This document shows, piece by piece, positions 52,541 through 62,777 of a stretch of 64,000 nucleotides of DNA; position 1 is the stretch's first letter, and each line of letters begins with the position of its first letter. Position numbers and translations under genes: made by a program. Location of the stretch: positions 3,658,001 through 3,722,000 of the forward strand of contig CP102272.1 in NCBI GenBank assembly GCA_025149125.1. Direction: 5' to 3'. A model generated the notes under the pieces. It ran no database searches, was not told the DNA's origin, and saw only the letters and a list, made by a program, of their open reading frames with translations. Origin of the DNA: [Clostridium] asparagiforme DSM 15981 (GTDB lineage Bacteria > Bacillota > Clostridia > Lachnospirales > Lachnospiraceae).

Positions 52541-53254
52541 CTACAGCCCCAGGTACTGGTTCAGCACTTCCTTGGGGATCTCCGCCGTCAGTCCGCCGTA
52601 GGCAATATGGCCTTTTTCCATAATGTAGCATTTCCGGCTGGCGGAAAGGGCGAAATTCACGTTCTGCTCCGCCAGAAGGATCGTCACATTCTGCCGCCTC
52701 AGCGACGCGATAATCTCCCCCAGTTCCTTCACCACAATGGGGGCCAACCCCTCGGTGATCTCGTCCAGAAGCAGCAGCCTGGGATTCTGCATGAGACCTC
52801 TGGCGATGGTCAGCATCTGCTGCTCTCCCCCGCTTAGACGTCCGCCCAGGAAGGACTCACGCTCCTTTAATCTGGGGAACAGCTCATAGACCCGCTCCAG
52901 ATTCCAGGCGTTCTCCCCGGCCTGCGCCTTCCGCTCCGCCATCATCAGGTTTTCCCTGGTGGTCAGAGTTGGAAAAATATGCCGCCCCTGGGGCACGTAG
53001 GCGATTCCCTTTCTGGCGATGCGGTAGGCGGGAAGCCCCACCAGCTCGTCGCCGCAGTAGCGGATGCTCCCGGTAACCAGGCTCTTCTCCTTCGGGTTCA
53101 GATTCCCCACGATGGATTTCATCATGGTGGACTTTCCCACCCCGTTCCGGCCCAGCACGCAGACGGAATCCGCTTCCTCCACCTCCACGTTTACCCCGAA
53201 CAGGATCTGGCTGGCCCCATAAAACGCGTTCACGCCGTTCAACTGTAAAATCAT
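52541..53254 (-). CDS. livF: Branched-chain amino-acid-type ABC ATPase LivF
   Basis: A 237-residue ATPase with Walker A GRNGVGKST, signature LSGGEQQM, and Walker B LLLLDEITEGL. The LivF-type motif AYVPQGRHIFPTLT is present. The stop of livG overlaps its start by 4 bases. It works with LivG on the LivHM permease. Confidence 0.92.
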   Translation of the reverse strand: MILQLNGVNAFYGASQILFGVNVEVEEADSVCVLGRNGVGKSTMMKSIVGNLNPKEKSLVTGSIRYCGDELVGLPAYRIARKGIAYVPQGRHIFPTLTTRENLMMAERKAQAGENAWNLERVYELFPRLKERESFLGGRLSGGEQQMLTIARGLMQNPRLLLLDEITEGLAPIVVKELGEIIASLRRQNVTILLAEQNVNFALSASRKCYIMEKGHIAYGGLTAEIPKEVLNQYLGL

Positions 53255-54024
53255 ACCTGGGCACCTCCAAAATAAGCCTCTTTCACAAACTGGTTTTCCC
53301 GCACCCGCTGAGGTTCGTCCGTCACGATCAGGGCTCCCTGGCTCAGCACGGAGATTCGGTCGGAATAATGAAACACAATGTCCATATCGTGTTCAATAAA
53401 CACCACTGTAATCTGACGCTGTCCGGCAAGACGGCGGATCATTTTCATAATCTCATATCCCTCCGCCCGGGCCACGCCCGCGGTGGGTTCATCCAGCATG
53501 AGAAGGATGGGCTCCATGGCCAGCGTGACTGCGATTTCCAGACGCCTCTGGTCGCCGTAGGAAAGCAGGGCCGCCGTCTCGTCCATTTTCTCCTCCATCC
53601 CCACCAGCTTTAGAATCTCCCGGCATTCCTCCCGCAGATAGCTTTTTTTCTTCGGAAGGAAATCATAGGTCTTTCCTTTCCGCTTGATCAGCGCGATGCG
53701 GATATTTTCAAAGCAGGTCAGCGCAGGAAACAGCTTACTGATCTGGAAGCATTTGGAAATCCCCAGATTGGCAATGTCGTAGGGCTGCATATAGGTGATC
53801 TCTCTGCCCTGAAAAAACACCTGGCCGCCGGAGGGGCGGGTCCGGTTGATGATCAAGTCCATCAGCGTGGATTTCCCCGCTCCGTTTGGCCCGATAATGG
53901 CATGCATCTCGCCCTCATAAATCTGCAGATTCACCTGGTCCGTGGCCTTTAACGCCCCGAAATTCCTGCACAGGTCCCGGGTCTCCAGCAGAATTTTGTC
54001 CGTATTTTTCTCCATATCCACCAC
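53251..54024 (-). CDS. livG: Branched-chain amino-acid-type ABC ATPase LivG
   Basis: A 257-residue ATPase with Walker A GPNGAGKST, signature LSYGDQRR and Walker B LLMLDEPTAGVA, diagnostic of LivG. The start may be the GTG at 54024 or the ATG at 54015; neither has a clear SD. Its 3' end overlaps livF by 4 bases. Confidence 0.92.
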   Translation of the reverse strand: MVDMEKNTDKILLETRDLCRNFGALKATDQVNLQIYEGEMHAIIGPNGAGKSTLMDLIINRTRPSGGQVFFQGREITYMQPYDIANLGISKCFQISKLFPALTCFENIRIALIKRKGKTYDFLPKKKSYLREECREILKLVGMEEKMDETAALLSYGDQRRLEIAVTLAMEPILLMLDEPTAGVARAEGYEIMKMIRRLAGQRQITVVFIEHDMDIVFHYSDRISVLSQGALIVTDEPQRVRENQFVKEAYFGGAQV

Positions 54025-54029
54025 TCTTT

Positions 54030-55004
54030 CTACTCACTGTCGTGTTCTGCCGGCCGGTCCTGCCGTCTGTGCAGCCGTTTGACCAGCTTGTCTAGGGGGC
54101 CTCCCTTTCCCAGCAGTCCCTCCCGCAGGTAATAGGCGGTCAGCACAATGATCACGCCGATGATTCCCTCATAATACATGGTCTTGACCGACAGGTAATT
54201 CTGGATGGTGGTAATGATCACGGACCCCAGCACCGGCCCAAGAAACACGGATCGCCCGCCCACCACGCACATCATGATGGCCTGCATGGATACATTCGCA
54301 TCCAGAGAGGTAGTGTACGCGCCTGAATTGCGGAAGGCGTACAGGATGCCCGCGATATTGGCGAACACGGCGGAGATCACAAAGATGGAAACCCGCATTT
54401 TCCGCACATTCACCCCCAGAAAAGTCATTCTCTCGTCATTTTCCCGGATCCCCTTCAACATCTGCACATAGGGCGACTGCACCAAAAGATAGATGAGCAC
54501 CGCGCAAATCCCCGCGCAGATCAGGATAAAAAAGAACAGCTGCCGGTAGCCGGACATCCAGGACGGAAGGAAATAGTAAGTAAATCCCACAGTTCCCCCC
54601 AGCTGGGCGGTTTTGTAGAGGACCAGCTGCACCGTGGTGCAAAGTCCCATGGTCAGGAAGCTGAAGGTCAGCATATTGTTTTTCAGGCAGGCCGTGCCCA
54701 GAAACCAGGCTACCGGAATCACGGTCAGCACGGATAAGATGCAGGCGGGGAGAAGGGGCACCTGCAGCTTGGTCAGATACACCATCAGCGCGTACCCGCC
54801 GAAGCCGAAATACAGCGCGTGGCCCACGCTGGACATTCCCGCGTAGCCGAACATCAGGTTAAAGCTCAGCGCGTAGAGCGCCATAATCACAATTCTGGAC
54901 AGGAACGTGATCCCCACCTCGCTCAGCAATGCGCCCAGCACCGCGAACACGATAAATACCGCCGTTCCAATCCACAACTCCTTTTTCACACGTCCCATCA
55001 TCAC
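54030..55004 (-). CDS. livM: Branched-chain amino-acid-type ABC permease LivM
   Basis: A 324-residue permease with about nine hydrophobic helices and the family loop VQMLKGIRENDERMTFLGVNVRKM. The start overlaps livH by 4 bases. It forms the membrane channel with LivH. The charged tail (KRLHRRQDRPAEHDSE) is cytoplasmic. Confidence 0.92.
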   Translation of the reverse strand: MMMGRVKKELWIGTAVFIVFAVLGALLSEVGITFLSRIVIMALYALSFNLMFGYAGMSSVGHALYFGFGGYALMVYLTKLQVPLLPACILSVLTVIPVAWFLGTACLKNNMLTFSFLTMGLCTTVQLVLYKTAQLGGTVGFTYYFLPSWMSGYRQLFFFILICAGICAVLIYLLVQSPYVQMLKGIRENDERMTFLGVNVRKMRVSIFVISAVFANIAGILYAFRNSGAYTTSLDANVSMQAIMMCVVGGRSVFLGPVLGSVIITTIQNYLSVKTMYYEGIIGVIIVLTAYYLREGLLGKGGPLDKLVKRLHRRQDRPAEHDSE

Positions 55005-55876
55005 GCCTCCATCCCCTTGCTGAATAAACCGTGCGGCTTAAAAAACAGAATGATCACCATGCAGGCCGAGGCCACGCAGTTATAGTAGGTGGGGATCACC
55101 AGGGAGGCGATGCCCGTGATCACGCCCAGCGTGGCCGCGGCGGGCAGACAGCCCTTCATATTGCCCATGCCGCCGATCTGCAGCGCGGGCATGACACTGG
55201 CGAATACGGTTAACCCCGCTTTAGGCGAAATCCCTGATATGGGGGCGTTTAACGCGCCCGCCACGCCGCCCAGCCCGGTGCCGATCATAAACATGGCGAT
55301 GTAAAGCAGATTCACATTGATTCCCAGGTTCTCAACCATCTTCCGGTCGCTGATAATGGCCCTGAAGTACATGCCCAGCTTGGAATAGTTGAGCACCACC
55401 CACAAAATCACGCCAATCGCCAGTGAAATCGCGATTGTAAAGAGATAGTAGATCGGGAAGGCCAGCCCCAGAGACTCCACCCGCACAACGCCTTTCAAAA
55501 AGGCGGGAATGGGCGTGGCCCGCACCTTGTAGCCGCAGATAAACACCAGCACGTCGCACATAATATAAGAAAAACCCAGCATGATCAGCCAGCTGAAGGT
55601 CATGTCCTTACCGTGCACCGGGCGCAGCACGATCTCCAGCAGCGCGCCCACGGCGCCTGGCACCAGCATGCCCACCAGCAGCGCCACGCCGAAGGGCAGA
55701 CCGGCGCTGGTCACATAGTAGCAGATGTAAGCGCCCACAATATAAAACGCTCCCTGGCCGAAATTGATATTCCCGGTCCCTGCCACGATCAGGCTCATAC
55801 CCGAGGCCGTCAGATATGTCATCAGCCCCGAAGAAAGCCCGATCATAATACACAAAATAATTGAAGAGATCCCCAT
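55001..55876 (-). CDS. livH: Branched-chain amino-acid-type ABC permease LivH
   Basis: A 291-residue permease with about eight helices. The LivH-type motifs GQGAFYIVGAY and YSKLGMYFRAIISDRKMVENLGIN are visible. The ATG at 55876 has a GCGGGG 7 bases upstream and is preferred over 55882. A 55930 start would run through the hairpin between this gene and the binding protein. First of the two permease genes. Confidence 0.9.
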   Translation of the reverse strand: MGISSIILCIMIGLSSGLMTYLTASGMSLIVAGTGNINFGQGAFYIVGAYICYYVTSAGLPFGVALLVGMLVPGAVGALLEIVLRPVHGKDMTFSWLIMLGFSYIMCDVLVFICGYKVRATPIPAFLKGVVRVESLGLAFPIYYLFTIAISLAIGVILWVVLNYSKLGMYFRAIISDRKMVENLGINVNLLYIAMFMIGTGLGGVAGALNAPISGISPKAGLTVFASVMPALQIGGMGNMKGCLPAAATLGVITGIASLVIPTYYNCVASACMVIILFFKPHGLFSKGMEA

Positions 55877-55897
55877 CGTCATACCCCGCTTATCCGT

Positions 55898-55922
55898 GAG
55901 GCGCCGGCACCTGCGGCGCCTC
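55898..55922 (-). terminator. Intercistronic hairpin between binding protein and livH
   Basis: GAGGCGCC (55898-55905) pairs perfectly with GGCGCCTC (55915-55922). It lies in the gap after the binding-protein stop. No U-run follows, so it likely gives partial read-through, leaving more mRNA for the binding protein than for the permeases, a common arrangement. Confidence 0.65.
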
Positions 55923-55942
55923 CTTATCATTTGCCCCGGCCG

Positions 55943-57352
55943 TTACTGAAACCGGCTCACGTCGTACCCCTGGGTCTGGGCCCAGGCCTTCATCTCGTCT
56001 GCTGAGGGAAGGTATTCGTCCCCGCTGAACGTCTCAATATTCTCACACACCACCACTTCCGGGTAGTTTTCGTCAAATTTGGAGGTTCCGTAGTAAAGGT
56101 TGGTGACAAACTGGTTGTCCACTCCGGTTCTGAAATAATGGTCGCCGTTGCAGTCCGAGTATTTTACCGCGGAGATCGCCTCGGTCAGAACCTGTGAATC
56201 CCTGTAGTCCGTTCCCGCGGATGCACAGCTTTCCACCGCCTGTTTCAGCACATTAAAAATGTTGTAGATAGCCAGGCCGTTGTCAGACGGGAAATAGCCG
56301 TTCTCCTTGGCCACATCCGTCTCCCTGTAGTCCTTGCAGAACTGGATCAGCTCCTCGTCCATCATAGTCTCATCCCAGAACGGCATAGTGAAAACGCCGT
56401 GGGTCTGGCCGTAGGGGAACTCCTCCCCCGCGATCAGCGGCTGGTTGGTGGAACTGTCGGTCACCAGATCGTTGTACACGCCGCAGCTGGAAAACAGATC
56501 GAACATGGACGCCTGCTGGCAGAAAGACACGAAGTTGGGGCCGCCGCCCTGTTGGAGCACCATATCCGGCTTCATGCCAGCCACAGATGAGATGATATTG
56601 GAAAATTCCGTGTCGTTAAAATTGATTCGGAAGCTGGCCAGCATCTCGAAATCCGGGTTGATCTTCTGCCCCTCGTAGATCAGGAACTTCTCGGCGTCGA
56701 TGGTGGCCGCGCCGTCGGTGCCCACGAAGCAGAAATTCTTCATGCCCTCCGTGCCCACACAGTGGAGCGCCAGGATTTTTGCGAAGCCCCAGGCGTTCTT
56801 GCCCATGTTGAAGGCGTAATCCGAGTAATTCCCCAGGGTGATCTGGGTGGATGTGTTGGAGATCAGGAATACCGGAAACTTGTTCTGGGAAGCCCACTCC
56901 GCAGCGGACGGGGCCAGGGCGTCGCCGCTGGTATAAATCGCGCACACAGCGCCGGAATTCTTGATATCCGTCAGGCGCTGTTTGACTGTGGAGGCGTCGC
57001 TCTCGGGATCGTAGAGCTGGCAGCGGATCATTTTCCCGTCCAGGCCGCCGTTCTCGTTGATGCGCTTGACCGCCGCGTCCCAGGCCGCGATCAGCCAGCC
57101 GTTGGTGGCGGCATGGGTGGAGGACATGTTGCAGATGATGCCGATCACCATCTCGTCTTCACTGCCCGCCTCAGCCTTGGCCTGTCCGGTCTCCTGCTGC
57201 CCGTTTCCCGCCTCAGCCGCTGTTTCCTGCGCCTGAGCCTGAGTCTGTCCGGACGTCCCGGAAGTTCCGGCTGATCCCGACGAACAGCCGATTACGGATA
57301 GCGACATACACGCCGCAAGCGCCAGGCCCAATATTTGTCTGCTTCTTTTCAT
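55943..57352 (-). CDS. Branched-chain amino-acid-type substrate-binding lipoprotein
   Basis: A 469-residue type 1 binding protein of the Peripla_BP_6 class. The signal peptide ends in VIGC (Cys23), followed by a Ser/Gly/Ala/Gln-rich linker to about 70. The domain has IICNMSSTHAATNGW and LTDIKNSGAVCAIYTSGDAL. It supplies LivHMGF. Being long and not close to classic LivJ, it may bind a carboxylate or peptide other than Leu/Ile/Val. Confidence 0.88.
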   Translation of the reverse strand: MKRSRQILGLALAACMSLSVIGCSSGSAGTSGTSGQTQAQAQETAAEAGNGQQETGQAKAEAGSEDEMVIGIICNMSSTHAATNGWLIAAWDAAVKRINENGGLDGKMIRCQLYDPESDASTVKQRLTDIKNSGAVCAIYTSGDALAPSAAEWASQNKFPVFLISNTSTQITLGNYSDYAFNMGKNAWGFAKILALHCVGTEGMKNFCFVGTDGAATIDAEKFLIYEGQKINPDFEMLASFRINFNDTEFSNIISSVAGMKPDMVLQQGGGPNFVSFCQQASMFDLFSSCGVYNDLVTDSSTNQPLIAGEEFPYGQTHGVFTMPFWDETMMDEELIQFCKDYRETDVAKENGYFPSDNGLAIYNIFNVLKQAVESCASAGTDYRDSQVLTEAISAVKYSDCNGDHYFRTGVDNQFVTNLYYGTSKFDENYPEVVVCENIETFSGDEYLPSADEMKAWAQTQGYDVSRFQ

Positions 57353-57364
57353 GTAATTCTCCTC

Positions 57365-58309
57365 CTATCGTGTAAACTCGCTTTCATTTTCCCCATTGAA
57401 ATACAGCTGGTTTGCATTTTCATAAAACAGTTTATCCTTATCCTGCCCGTCCAGGAAATCGCAGCGCTCGAACACTTCGATCATCTGACTGTAGGTGGCC
57501 CGGCGGAACGTCCCCGGTATATCCGTGCCCCAGATCACCCGGTCCGGCCCGCAGATGTCGAGAAGCTCCTTAAAATAGGTCAGCGCCTCCGAATAGGGAT
57601 ACCCCTCCTCCTCAAACAGGTCCGGCATCGCCGTCACATCGAACCATACCCGGCTGCAGCTTCCCAGACCAATCATGGCTCTCCATTTCTCATACAGCCC
57701 GGCATGTTCCCGCAGCCCGTAAAAGGGCAGTCCCATGTGACAGATCACAAGCTTTAGCGCCGGATATGTATGGAGCACCGTAGAAATCTGTTCCGGGCTG
57801 TAGCTGGGAAATGCCACCGGCCCCGGATCGATCACCACGATCATACCGAGCTCCTCCGCTTTTCCGAAAAGCCTCATCATCGCCGGATCGCAGATTTCCA
57901 GCTTTCCGTAGAGCTCGTTCAGCCCCCGCATCTCAAACTTCACAATTCCGATCCCGCGGCTGTGCCATTCCTGGAGCTGCGCCTCGCCTTCCCGGCGAAT
58001 TTCCACACACACAGCCCCGGCGATGCGGCCGGGATACCGTTTTACGGCGTCCAGCGCCGCTTCCGGCACGCCGCTCTCAAGTCTTGCCATCAGTACGGCC
58101 TTTTCCACGCCGTACTCCTCCATCACTTCCATCAGGGTTCCGGCCTCAAACGCCGAGTCCGCCATATAGGGCGGCAACCTTCTCCGGTCCCCCAGCGGCG
58201 TGCGCAGCATTCCGTAGGCGTCGTGCCGGTACTGGGTAATCGGATCAATCCACCCCGGCTCACGTTTGGGAATCAGATGCACATGTCCGTCTATCCGCCT
58301 TCGATGCAT
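57365..58309 (-). CDS. Metal-dependent amidohydrolase (amidohydrolase-2 family)
   Basis: A 314-residue TIM-barrel enzyme. The metal ligands are present: HxH in DGHVHL, His in VICHMGLPF, Asp in IWGTDIPG. It belongs to the decarboxylase/lactonase-like branch. AGGAGG is 8 bases before the ATG at 58309, and a longer frame to 58387 is unlikely. It is the first gene of the catabolic operon. It probably opens or decarboxylates the imported compound, which the ICL-fold enzymes may cleave. Confidence 0.88.
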   Translation of the reverse strand: MHRRRIDGHVHLIPKREPGWIDPITQYRHDAYGMLRTPLGDRRRLPPYMADSAFEAGTLMEVMEEYGVEKAVLMARLESGVPEAALDAVKRYPGRIAGAVCVEIRREGEAQLQEWHSRGIGIVKFEMRGLNELYGKLEICDPAMMRLFGKAEELGMIVVIDPGPVAFPSYSPEQISTVLHTYPALKLVICHMGLPFYGLREHAGLYEKWRAMIGLGSCSRVWFDVTAMPDLFEEEGYPYSEALTYFKELLDICGPDRVIWGTDIPGTFRRATYSQMIEVFERCDFLDGQDKDKLFYENANQLYFNGENESEFTR

Positions 58310-58458
58310 GTTTGATACCTCCTGGTATTTCTTTGTCCTGTACAATGTTTGCGCCGGTATGACAGCGCACATCAAGCTGTTTCGCAATCGGTTTCATATT
58401 CTATCGTTTGCTTTTCACCTGTTTTTCGGCGTATATCCGCCTTATTAACACCAATTTT

Positions 58459-58488
58459 ACTATATTTTTCTTTATTTTTCACTTTCAA
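58459..58488 (-). promoter_or_regulatory. Promoter of the catabolic operon
   Basis: TTGAAA (58483-58488), an 18-base spacer, TATAGT (58459-58464) on the minus strand. The leader is about 140 bases. Confidence 0.6.
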
Positions 58489-58509
58489 ATTGATTTAGTC
58501 AGTTTATTT

Positions 58510-58527
58510 TACTCAACCGGTTGAGTA
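58510..58527. promoter_or_regulatory. Perfect LacI-type operator palindrome
   Basis: An 18-base perfect palindrome with the half TACTCAACC and a central CG, the pattern bound by LacI-family proteins. It lies about 66 bases upstream of the expected transcription start of the catabolic operon and 24 bases beyond the cupin gene stop. The LacI gene at 49418-50416 is the likely partner. Confidence 0.7.
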
Positions 58528-58550
58528 ACCGTGAAAAAAATAAAAAAGCG

Positions 58551-58901
58551 CTACCGGTATAAAATTAAAGCGATCATCTCGATGGGCTCATTCCCTGTAT
58601 TGGCCAGCCCATGACCTTCGCCCGCACCTGTAAAGGTGACGTCCCCGGCTTTCACTTCCCGCATAACCCCGTTGTCGTTAAACTGTCCCACGCCGCTCAG
58701 GATATAATAGGTTTCCGACTCGTCCTGGTGTACATGATACCCCAGCTCTGATCCCGGATATACGGTAGTGTGCGCGAACACACGCCCTTTCCCATACATC
58801 TGATCCGGTCCGTCCAGCAATTCCCGTACCGTTATCTCCCCCCTTCCATCAAACGGACTGGGTTTTCTCACTGCTCTCACTTCTGCTTTCCCTTTAACCA
58901 C
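58551..58901 (-). CDS. Cupin-domain protein
   Basis: A 116-residue single-cupin protein. Cupin motif 1 is YHVHQDESETYYILSG, with the metal ligands His, His and Glu. Motif 2 contains GEGHGLANTG with the fourth His. The start is a GTG with AGGAGG 4 bases upstream. It may be a small isomerase, oxalate-type enzyme or sensor. It lies between the catabolic operon and isocitrate dehydrogenase, with its own promoter. Confidence 0.85.
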   Translation of the reverse strand: MVKGKAEVRAVRKPSPFDGRGEITVRELLDGPDQMYGKGRVFAHTTVYPGSELGYHVHQDESETYYILSGVGQFNDNGVMREVKAGDVTFTGAGEGHGLANTGNEPIEMIALILYR

Positions 58902-58941
58902 TTTACCTCCTCTCCCAGCCTGACATACACATTGTTTTTAT

Positions 58942-58970
58942 AGTATACAACAGTTCCATTTTCATTACAA
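58942..58970 (-). promoter_or_regulatory. Promoter of the cupin gene
   Basis: TTGTAA (58965-58970), a 17-base spacer and TATACT (58942-58947) on the minus strand, about 35 bases before the GTG. Confidence 0.7.
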
Positions 58971-59072
58971 TGTGAAAAGGTTCCATTTTCCAGGCTTTAT
59001 TTTTATACAGATTGCACAATCTTTAATTAATTCCCCCTCCTGTTATCAGCACATTTTCTGCTTACACAGAAT

Positions 59073-59107
59073 CTGCCCGGACGGCGCGTTTTTGTCCGTC
59101 CGGGCAG
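59073..59107 (-). terminator. Hairpin after the isocitrate dehydrogenase gene
   Basis: CTGCCCGGACGG (59073-59084) pairs perfectly with CCGTCCGGGCAG (59096-59107), 10 bases after the stop codon. The U-run is weak on the minus strand. Confidence 0.7.
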
Positions 59108-59117
59108 GCGAAATGCA

Positions 59118-60116
59118 TCACAGCCTCTTTATAATCTCCTCCACATACTCCGCCGTCGTCGCATTTCCCCCGATATCCGGCGTATTAAACTCCCCTTCCT
59201 CCAGCACGGTATCCACGCTCTTTCGGATCTTCGCCGCGCACTCCATCTGGCCCAGATGCTCCAGCATCATGCAGGCAGACCAGAGCAGGGCCGTGGGGTT
59301 GGCGATCCCTTTGCCTGCGATATCCGGAGCGCTGCCGTGTACGGCCTCGAACATGGCGAATTCCTCGCCCAGATTGCTGGATGGCAGAAGCCCCAGACCG
59401 CCGATCAGACCGCTGGCCAGATCGGAGAGCATGTCCCCGTAGAGATTGGGCATCACCATCACGTCGAACTGCTGGGGATTCATGACCATCTGCATGCACA
59501 CGTTGTCCACGATCTTATCCTCCGCCTTGATCTCCGGGTAAGCTTCCCGGATCTCGTAGAAAATATCACGGAACAGGCCATCGGATATCTTTAAGATATT
59601 GGCCTTGTGCACACAGGTCACCTTCTTCCTGCCGTGGGCCCTGGCGTACTCAAAGGCGTCCCGGATGATGCGCTCGCTGGCCCTTCTGGTGATGAGCTTG
59701 GTGGCATGCACGGTGTTCTCGTCCACCTTCTCCTCCACTCCCACGTACAGGTCCTCGGTGTTCTCCCGGAAAATCACAATGTCCACATCCGTAAAGGGCG
59801 TTTTCACCGCGTGGTTGCTCTTAGCCGGACGGATATTGGCGTAAAGATCGTATTTCTTGCGCAGGAACACGTTGAGGGACCGGAAGCCCTTTCCCACGGG
59901 TGTGGTGATCGGGGACTTTAAAAGCACCTTGTTGCGCTCCATGGACTCAAACGCCGCCTTGGGAATCAGCTCCCCGTGGGCCTCGTACTCCGCCTCCCCC
60001 ACATTATAAATCTCATAGTCCAGCTCCGCGCCCGCCGCGTCCATAACGCGGATCACCGCATCCGTGATCTCCGGTCCGATTCCATCCCCTTTAAATACCG
60101 TAATTGTCTGTCTCAT
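59118..60116 (-). CDS. NAD-type isocitrate dehydrogenase
   Basis: A 332-residue beta-decarboxylating dehydrogenase that converts isocitrate to 2-oxoglutarate. Substrate-site motifs include [18 protein letters not shown] and [13 protein letters not shown], which fit isocitrate better than isopropylmalate. [11 protein letters not shown] suggests NAD. AGGAGG fixes the ATG at 60116. With aconitase next door it forms the right-hand TCA branch to glutamate. Confidence 0.9.
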   Translation of the reverse strand: MRQTITVFKGDGIGPEITDAVIRVMDAAGAELDYEIYNVGEAEYEAHGELIPKAAFESMERNKVLLKSPITTPVGKGFRSLNVFLRKKYDLYANIRPAKSNHAVKTPFTDVDIVIFRENTEDLYVGVEEKVDENTVHATKLITRRASERIIRDAFEYARAHGRKKVTCVHKANILKISDGLFRDIFYEIREAYPEIKAEDKIVDNVCMQMVMNPQQFDVMVMPNLYGDMLSDLASGLIGGLGLLPSSNLGEEFAMFEAVHGSAPDIAGKGIANPTALLWSACMMLEHLGQMECAAKIRKSVDTVLEEGEFNTPDIGGNATTAEYVEEIIKRL

Positions 60117-60271
60117 CGCTGTTTTCCTCCTACTGTCATTCATCTGTTTTAATCCTCCGGCCTTTTGCCGGATGGCTATCACCTGCGGGCCGCGCCGGCA
60201 GCCCATTGCATCCAACTAAAAATGGGCAGACCGAATCCTCAGCCATGCCCCATTGCAAACCGCTGTCTAAC

Positions 60272-60300
60272 ACTATATAATAAATTTCCACATTTGTCCA
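60272..60300 (-). promoter_or_regulatory. Promoter of the isocitrate dehydrogenase gene
   Basis: TGGACA (60295-60300), 17 bases, TATAGT (60272-60277) on the minus strand, giving a leader of about 150 bases. The 305-base gap 60117-60421 otherwise holds a GCCCAT/ATGGGC pair in the leader and the aconitase terminator. Confidence 0.65.
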
Positions 60301-60351
60301 GTTTTTTCGTTGTTGTTTTCACAGCTTTTTAGCTGTACTGATTGGTATAAA

Positions 60352-60387
60352 GAACTCTGCCGTACGCCAATGGGTCCGGCAGAGTTC
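60352..60387 (-). terminator. Terminator of the aconitase gene
   Basis: GAACTCTGCCG (60352-60362) pairs with CGGCAGAGTTC (60377-60387), followed by a short U-rich run on the minus strand. Confidence 0.8.
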
Positions 60388-60421
60388 CTTTCGCATCTAA
60401 CGAAAATGAGAAGATAACGGA

Positions 60422-62716
60422 TTAACGGTTGCGGTTGTAGTTGATCAGGCAACCCGCCTTCACAATCTCCCGCTCTTCGGCCGTCATGTCGGCAACGTAG
60501 AGGTCTAACTCTTTCACGGTATCGCCGATCACATATGCCTTGATGTGTTTCATATCGCCCTCCAGGACCTTGCGGATCCCAGGAACGTAAATGTAGTCGC
60601 CCACCTCGAACTCAGGCTCCGCTTCCATCTGGAAGGGAATCATACCCCAGTTCATCACATTGGAGCGGTAACGCTTGGTGGCGTATTCCTTACAGATATT
60701 CGCCAGACCGCCGATCACGCGCTGGCAGCTGGCTGCCTGCTCGCGTGCGGAGCCGTCGCCGGGCTTCACGGCGTAAATCATGCTTCCGATCTCCGTCTCG
60801 CCCGCCTTCACGTTCTCGTTTCCGGGGATGGTGCGGATCGTCTCAAAAACACCCTTTAACTCGGGAGCCAGGCCGGTCTCAGCCTCCTCTCCCTCGTTCA
60901 CTCTGGCCTTCTCCAGCTGGTCCACAACCTTGGTTCTGCCCACGTACTCGGGATCGCGTCTGGACAGGGTGAACTCTGCCAGTCCCAGAGGATTGGAGCG
61001 GAAGGATGAGGTCTCACCGGAGGGGATCAGCTCATCGGTGGTGGTGACGGGATCCATGATCTTGGAGCAGACCTTCAGCAGGATGTTGTCGGTCAGCGGG
61101 CTCATTTCCGGCCAATCCTTAATGTTGGGACCGTAAATCAGCTCTTTCTCCGTCTCCGCCTTGTCGTAACCGAAGTATACGCGGTTCTTGTAGGAGGTAT
61201 CGTCGAACTCATACTCCGGAATATTGCCCCAGCAGTCAAGCTCAGCCGCAGAGGTGAGCACGCCGCCCTTTGCAGCCGTAGCCGCGATGGAGCGGGCGTC
61301 CATGAGGGCCACTGCGGACATCTGTCCGTTACCCGGCTTGGAGCCTTCGCGGTTGGGGAAGTTACGGGTGGTGTGGCGGATGGAAAGCCCGTTGTGGCAG
61401 GGCGTGTCTCCGGCGCCGAAGCAGGGGCCGCAGAACGCAGTGCGGATGATAGCGCCCGCCGCCATCAGATCGGAGATGGCGCCCTTCTTCACCAGGTCGG
61501 CGAACACCGGCTGGGAGGAGGGGTACACGGCCAGGGAGAACTGGTCGCAGCCACAGTCCTGGCCCTTTAAGGCGTTTGCCGCCTCGATCACGTTGGTGTA
61601 GTTGCCGCCCGCGCAGCCTGCGATGATTCCCTGCTGCACCATAAGCTTTCCGTCCTCCGTGATCTTATCCATCAGAGTGAAGGTGGATCTGCCGCCTGCG
61701 ATCTTCTTGGCTTCCTCCTCCACGCCGTGGAGAATATCCTTTAAGTTGGCGTTCAACTCATCGATCTCGTAGGCGTTGCTGGGATGGAAGGGCAGCGCGA
61801 TCATGGGCTTCACGGTGCTCAAATCCACGTAAACGCAGCCGTCGTAGTAGGCAATATCCGCCGGATTCAGCTCCTTGTAAGCGTCCTCTCTGCCGTGGGC
61901 GGCCAGGTAGCTTCTGGTGTCCTCGTCGGTTCTCCAGATGGAGGAAAGGCAGGTGGTCTCGGTGGTCATCACGTCCACGCCGTTGCGGTAATCCGTGGTC
62001 ATATGGGAGATGCCGGGGCCCACGAACTCCATCACTTTATTCTTCACATAACCGTTCTTGAACACCGCGCCGATGATGGCCAGGGCGATGTCCTGGGGGC
62101 CCACGTAGGGAGCGGGCTTGCCGTCCAGATAGATGGCGACCACGCCGGGACGGGCCACGTCGTATGTATCGCACAGAAGCTGCTTCACCAGCTCGCCGCC
62201 GCCCTCGCCGATGGCCATGGTGCCCAGTGCGCCGTAGCGGGTGTGGCTGTCGGAGCCAAGGATCATTCTGCCGCAGCCGGCCATCATCTCGCGCATATAC
62301 TGATGAATCACGGCGATATGGGGGGGAACGTAGATTCCGCCGTACTTCTTGGCAGCGGAGAGACCGAACATGTGGTCGTCCTCGTTGATGGTGCCGCCCA
62401 CCGCGCACAGGGAGTTGTGGCAGTTAGTCAGAACATAGGGGATCGGAAACTTCTCCATTCCGGATGCCTTGGCGGTCTGCACAATGCCCACAAAGGTGAT
62501 GTCGTGGCTGGTCATGGAGTCGAATTTGATCTTAAGATTCTCCATGTTGCCGGACGTGTTGTGCTGCTCCATAATGGAGTAAGCCATCGTGCCCTTCCGG
62601 TCGTTCTCCCGGTCGGCTTCCCGCCCGGTCAGAGCCTTTACCTTGGCCGCTTCCGCTTCCGGAACAATCTCTTTGCCGTTAACCAGGTAGACGCCCCCGT
62701 CATACAGTGATACCAT
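60422..62716 (-). CDS. Aconitate hydratase
   Basis: A 764-residue 4Fe-4S hydro-lyase of the aconitase superfamily. Cluster cysteines are seen in [10 protein letters not shown] and [22 protein letters not shown] and [12 protein letters not shown] are substrate-site regions. The C-terminal swivel domain is complete, so this is a monofunctional aconitase, not a split isopropylmalate isomerase. It converts citrate to isocitrate for the dehydrogenase encoded downstream. GGAGG precedes the ATG. Confidence 0.92.
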   Translation of the reverse strand: MVSLYDGGVYLVNGKEIVPEAEAAKVKALTGREADRENDRKGTMAYSIMEQHNTSGNMENLKIKFDSMTSHDITFVGIVQTAKASGMEKFPIPYVLTNCHNSLCAVGGTINEDDHMFGLSAAKKYGGIYVPPHIAVIHQYMREMMAGCGRMILGSDSHTRYGALGTMAIGEGGGELVKQLLCDTYDVARPGVVAIYLDGKPAPYVGPQDIALAIIGAVFKNGYVKNKVMEFVGPGISHMTTDYRNGVDVMTTETTCLSSIWRTDEDTRSYLAAHGREDAYKELNPADIAYYDGCVYVDLSTVKPMIALPFHPSNAYEIDELNANLKDILHGVEEEAKKIAGGRSTFTLMDKITEDGKLMVQQGIIAGCAGGNYTNVIEAANALKGQDCGCDQFSLAVYPSSQPVFADLVKKGAISDLMAAGAIIRTAFCGPCFGAGDTPCHNGLSIRHTTRNFPNREGSKPGNGQMSAVALMDARSIAATAAKGGVLTSAAELDCWGNIPEYEFDDTSYKNRVYFGYDKAETEKELIYGPNIKDWPEMSPLTDNILLKVCSKIMDPVTTTDELIPSGETSSFRSNPLGLAEFTLSRRDPEYVGRTKVVDQLEKARVNEGEEAETGLAPELKGVFETIRTIPGNENVKAGETEIGSMIYAVKPGDGSAREQAASCQRVIGGLANICKEYATKRYRSNVMNWGMIPFQMEAEPEFEVGDYIYVPGIRKVLEGDMKHIKAYVIGDTVKELDLYVADMTAEEREIVKAGCLINYNRNR

Positions 62717-62777
62717 AAAAATTTACCTCCTTATTTTTGCCCTTTTTCAATTCGGTACTTTTCTTTCTGATGATTCT

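Noticed and set aside
61784..62710. Plus-strand open frame of about 308 codons opposite aconitase
   Set aside because: Antisense shadow rich in His, Val and Gly; the aconitase frame explains the sequence.
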